Positions 60,953-64,000 of a stretch of 64,000 nt of DNA are shown piece after piece. Origin of the DNA: Treponema sp. (GTDB taxonomy: Bacteria; Spirochaetota; Spirochaetia; Treponematales; Treponemataceae); NCBI GenBank assembly GCA_016296575.1, contig JAEDJA010000011.1:1-64000 (forward strand). Direction: 5' to 3'. Below the pieces are notes generated by a model, which was given only the letters and a program-made list of their open reading frames with translations, searched no databases and had not been told where the DNA came from. Each line of letters begins with the position of its first letter. Positions within the stretch are counted from its first letter, which is position 1. A program made the translations under genes and the position numbers.

Positions 60953-61828
60953 ATGAAAAAGAATCAGGGTTCTTTTAAGTTTAAATTATCAGAATTAGTT
61001 CTTATTATTCTCGTTTTAATATCAGGAACATTGCTGGCTTTTAAATCTGGTAAATTTGTTTTGAATTTTAAACAGATTGGATTTTCGGTGGTGTCTTCTG
61101 TTGAAAAAGGTGTAAGTACAGTGTGGGGTGGTATTACCGGTACTTTTACCAGTGCAAAACAGCTTCGTACACTTAAAAAGGATTACAACGACCTTGTTTT
61201 AAAACTTGAAAATTATGAACAGATGCAAAGATCCAATGTTGATATCCGAAAGGAAAATGAACGTTTAAAAGAACAGCTTGGATTTTCACAGTCTCTTGAA
61301 GAAAAAAATATTCCAGCCCAGATTATTTCCCGTGATCTTGATAACCTTTATAGTTATATAACAATCAATAAAGGGGCACATCATGGTGTAAAGAAAAATA
61401 TGCCTGTTGTAGCTTATCAAAACGGCATCCAGGGACTTGTTGGTAAAGTTGTAGAAGTTGGACTTGTAACCAGCCAGATTATGCCTGTTTATAATCTTGA
61501 ATGTTCTGTTTCAGCACGTGTTCAAAATACTCGTAATATTGGTCTAGTTTCGGGGCAAGGTGATCCTGATTTTTACCTTAACATGGAATATATAAAAAAG
61601 CGTGTAAAAGATGAACTTCATTATGGTGATATTGTTGTAACCTCCGGCGAGAATGATAACTATATGAGGGACATTCCAATCGGAACAATTGCTGAAATTA
61701 CTGATATCAACTACAACTCTTCTTTGAATATTATGCTTCAGCCCATTATTGATTTTTCACGGCTTGAAATTGTTTTAGTAGTAAATCAGAAAGAACTTAA
61801 TGACAAAAAGGAGAGCACCAATGATTAA
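60953..61828 (+). CDS. mreC: Rod-shape-determining protein MreC
   Basis: This 291-residue protein has an N-terminal membrane helix (about 14-32), a coiled coil (about 65-105) and a periplasmic beta-barrel pair containing INKGAHHGVKKNMPVV and GLVGKVVEVG, the MreC signature. It links MreB to PBP2. Its end overlaps the mreD start by 8 bases. Confidence 0.95.
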   Translation: MKKNQGSFKFKLSELVLIILVLISGTLLAFKSGKFVLNFKQIGFSVVSSVEKGVSTVWGGITGTFTSAKQLRTLKKDYNDLVLKLENYEQMQRSNVDIRKENERLKEQLGFSQSLEEKNIPAQIISRDLDNLYSYITINKGAHHGVKKNMPVVAYQNGIQGLVGKVVEVGLVTSQIMPVYNLECSVSARVQNTRNIGLVSGQGDPDFYLNMEYIKKRVKDELHYGDIVVTSGENDNYMRDIPIGTIAEITDINYNSSLNIMLQPIIDFSRLEIVLVVNQKELNDKKESTND

Positions 61829-62342
61829 AAAATATTTTCGTGCATTGCTGATTCTCTTTGGTACTGTAATTGTTGAATCTTCAATCCTTTCAAATATTTA
61901 TGTTCTTCCTTGTGTACCGGATATTCTTTTAATTTTTACTGTTTATCTTGCAATTCTTAACGGAAAAACTTTTGGTGAATTGTCTGGTTTTGGTTCTGGC
62001 TTAATTCTGGACTTTTTTACTGGCTGCCCAATGGGTTTCAACACTCTTTTAAGAACTTTAATTGGATATATTTTTGGTAATTTCCACAAAAAAGTAATTA
62101 TCGGAAGAATGTTCATTCCAATGGTTAGTATTGGTTTTGCAACTTTATTAAAAGCTTTTTTAACATGGCTGATTACAATCTTCTTTCCTTTGACAATTAA
62201 TCAGCTGAATATTTTTTCACAGAAGTTTATTTTTGAATTTTGTGCAAACATTATTCTTGCTCCAATTTTTTTCCGTTTTATCGGTTATTTTCATGATGCA
62301 CTTTCTACCGAAAACATTCAGGATTTAAAAGACAATGTATAA
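61821..62342 (+). CDS. mreD: Rod-shape-determining protein MreD
   Basis: From ATG 61821, with AAGGAGAG 5-13 bases upstream, this is 173 residues. The longer frame from 61800 lacks a ribosome site. About five membrane helices and LPCVPDILLIFTVYLAILNGKTFGELSGFGSGLILDF are typical of MreD. The ATG of the next gene (62335) overlaps its last codons. Confidence 0.93.
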   Translation: MIKKYFRALLILFGTVIVESSILSNIYVLPCVPDILLIFTVYLAILNGKTFGELSGFGSGLILDFFTGCPMGFNTLLRTLIGYIFGNFHKKVIIGRMFIPMVSIGFATLLKAFLTWLITIFFPLTINQLNIFSQKFIFEFCANIILAPIFFRFIGYFHDALSTENIQDLKDNV

Positions 62343-64000
62343 AAAAGCAGAAGATCAAATTGGAAAACAGGGAAGAATCACAATCCTCGTTATTATTGCA
62401 GTTTTTATTTTTGCTGTTTATATTTTTCGCCTTTTTTCCATGCAGATTATCAACGGAGAGATTTACAAGACTCAGTCAAAAAACATTTCTTCCCAGGTAA
62501 AGACTATTCCTGCACAGCGTGGAGAGATTTATGACAGAAATGCAAATCTTCCTCTAGTTATTAATACTGAATCTTTTGCTGTTGAAATGACTCCTGGTGA
62601 AATTCCAAAAGACCGTTATGACAATGTAACTGCACGTCTGGCACAGCTTCTGGGAATCAAAAAAAATGATATTGATGAAAAAGTTCCGAAAAGTGTAAGA
62701 CGCTCTTATAAGAGTTATGTTATAAAGACTAATGTTCCTTTTACAACCATATCAAATATTGCAGAAAATATCACAGATCTTCCTGGTGTTTCATGGTACT
62801 CAAAACCAACACGAAACTACGTTGAAACTGGTTCTTTGTCCCATATTATTGGATATGTAGGTGATATTTCGGACGATGAAGTTACCCTTATGTATAACCA
62901 GGGGTATAATAAAAACAGTATTGTTGGTAAAGCTGGAATTGAAAAACAGTATGATTCTTTGCTTCAGGGGGTTCCTGGGCGTGAAAGTAAAACTGTTGAT
63001 GTTCGTGGTCGAATCCTTAATGATACTCCTGTTATTGAAGAACCTCAGATGGGTAAAAATCTTGTACTTACAATAGATACACGAATTCAGACTTTGGCAG
63101 AACAGGCTTTGGGTGAACGAGTAGGGTCAGTGGTTGTTTTAAAACCTTACACCGGTGAAGTTCTTGCCATGGTTTCTTTCCCATATTTTGATTCAAATAT
63201 TTTTAATTCTGATGAAGGAAGACGGGAATATGCAAAACTGCTTCAGAATGATACAAAACCATTTTTGAATCGTGCAGTTCAGACAGCTTATCCACCGGCA
63301 TCCACATTCAAAGTTGTTATGTCTACAGCTATGATTGCGGAAGATGCATTTCCTACTGACAAAAAAATTGATTGTACGGGAAGAATCTTTTATGGTGGAC
63401 GAACCTTTCATTGCCATGTTCACAGCGGACACGGAAAACTTGATTTGAAAAACGGACTTGCCCAGTCTTGTAACGTTTATTACTGGACAATTGGTAGGGA
63501 TTTCCTTCAGATTGATAAAATTGGTCAATATGCAAGACTTTTTGGATTTGGTCAGAGTGCTCAAATTGACCTTCCTAATCAGTCATCAGGATTCGTGCCA
63601 ACTCCAGAATGGAAGGAACGTCGTTATCACGAAAGATGGCTTGGCGGTGATACAATGTCTGTTTCAATTGGTCAGTCATACCTTGAAGCAACTCCACTGC
63701 AGCTGGCAGATATGGTGGCAATGGTTTCAAATAAAGGAAAAATTTATAAGCCACATCTTTTAAAAGAAGTTCGTGATCCTGTAACAAATGAAGTAATTTC
63801 TGAAGTAGAACCAGAAGTACTTTTTGAAAATGATATTCCTGAAAGTGTATGGGATGAAGTCCAGCAAGCCATGAGATATACTTGTACAGACGGTACACCT
63901 CAATATGTAATGAAAAATAAGAGGGTACAGATTGCTTGTAAGACAGGAACCGCTGAAGTTGCCCAATATAAGGACAGCTGGCACTCATGGATGGTAGCTT
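62335..64000 (+). CDS. mrdA: Penicillin-binding protein 2 (elongation transpeptidase), partial
   Basis: The frame is open from ATG 62335, overlapping the mreD end by 8 bases, to the window edge, giving 555 codons. One membrane helix (about 17-36) is followed by RGEIYDRN (62-69), the dimerisation region, and the transpeptidase with Ser323-Thr-Phe-Lys326, Ser378-Cys-Asn and Lys536-Thr-Gly-Thr. It cross-links peptidoglycan during elongation with MreBCD and RodA, which is expected next beyond the edge. The C-terminus is missing. Confidence 0.97.
   Translation, partial: MYKKAEDQIGKQGRITILVIIAVFIFAVYIFRLFSMQIINGEIYKTQSKNISSQVKTIPAQRGEIYDRNANLPLVINTESFAVEMTPGEIPKDRYDNVTARLAQLLGIKKNDIDEKVPKSVRRSYKSYVIKTNVPFTTISNIAENITDLPGVSWYSKPTRNYVETGSLSHIIGYVGDISDDEVTLMYNQGYNKNSIVGKAGIEKQYDSLLQGVPGRESKTVDVRGRILNDTPVIEEPQMGKNLVLTIDTRIQTLAEQALGERVGSVVVLKPYTGEVLAMVSFPYFDSNIFNSDEGRREYAKLLQNDTKPFLNRAVQTAYPPASTFKVVMSTAMIAEDAFPTDKKIDCTGRIFYGGRTFHCHVHSGHGKLDLKNGLAQSCNVYYWTIGRDFLQIDKIGQYARLFGFGQSAQIDLPNQSSGFVPTPEWKERRYHERWLGGDTMSVSIGQSYLEATPLQLADMVAMVSNKGKIYKPHLLKEVRDPVTNEVISEVEPEVLFENDIPESVWDEVQQAMRYTCTDGTPQYVMKNKRVQIACKTGTAEVAQYKDSWHSWMVA

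Noticed and set aside
61800..61820. Upstream in-frame start for mreD
   Set aside because: It lacks a ribosome site, while the ATG at 61821 has AAGGAGAG at good spacing.
1..64000. CRISPR arrays, insertion sequences, prophage, restriction or toxin-antitoxin loci
   Set aside because: No repeat-spacer array, transposase, integrase, phage structural gene or recognisable defence gene was seen.

Overview
The window is AT-rich and densely packed with genes, and it reads as a chromosome segment of a fermentative spirochaete, most likely Treponema. This is an inference from gene content: a complete rotary V/A-type ATPase operon instead of an F-type one, two LPP20-like lipoproteins, several predicted outer-membrane beta-barrels, and the block dnaG-rpoD-zinc-ribbon-rnpB-TPR-mreBCD-mrdA. 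No insertion sequence, prophage, CRISPR array or integrase was found; the segment looks like core chromosome with a few genus-specific surface and signalling genes.

Layout. 1-5452 (minus): a five-gene operon running from a lactate/malate dehydrogenase family enzyme through class II fumarase to heterodisulfide-reductase-like HdrB, HdrC and HdrA, with HdrA cut by the window edge. 5589-6670: an ankyrin protein and tRNA-Phe. 6891-9400 (plus): small alarmone synthetase, HAD phosphatase and an RlmI-like rRNA methyltransferase. 9556-12503 (minus): leuC-leuD-ilvE. 12648-21285 (plus): a cell-envelope block with a coiled-coil/beta-barrel protein, two lipoproteins, RNase Z and two tandem Wzi-like barrel proteins. 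21339-24319 (minus): a secreted beta-propeller and a TrmA/RlmD-type methyltransferase. 24358-35973 (plus): a lipase-like hydrolase, secG, an EIIA-like protein, the nine-subunit ATPase operon (order G-C-I-K-F-E-A-B-D), a Usp protein and a J-domain protein.

35978-40964 (minus): a soluble hybrid histidine kinase, a membrane protein and folC. 41032-45213 (plus): trpS, rnc, rpmE and a GH51 arabinofuranosidase. 45206-46028 (minus): a glycine-zipper membrane protein and tRNA-Gly. 46161-47465 (plus): an AzgA-type purine permease. 47468-49214 (minus): the CCA-adding enzyme and a small membrane protein. 49255-51711 (plus): an SPFH-like membrane protein, glycogen synthase, tRNA-Thr and tRNA-Tyr. 51835 to the end (plus): an MBL-fold hydrolase, mltG, dnaG, rpoD, a zinc-ribbon coiled-coil protein, rnpB, a TPR protein, mreB, mreC, mreD and mrdA (PBP2), cut by the right edge.

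How it fits together. The first operon is consistent with a reductive C4-dicarboxylate branch (oxaloacetate-malate-fumarate) transcribed with a soluble iron-sulfur electron-transfer complex. LeuCD plus IlvE serve branched-chain amino acid synthesis. The ATPase couples ion flux to ATP. GH51, glycogen synthase and the EIIA-like protein point to plant-polysaccharide use and carbon storage or regulation. The right end joins replication priming, the housekeeping sigma factor, tRNA processing and the rod-shape/elongation machinery in one directional block. Nothing here is clearly a new mobile or defence system. The most interesting candidates are the dehydrogenase-fumarase-Hdr operon, the envelope/lipoprotein cluster, the unusual ATPase operon and proteolipid, and several RNA-level features (rpmE leader, rnpB context, odd tRNA-Thr, trpS/folC promoters). 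All promoter and hairpin calls were made by eye.
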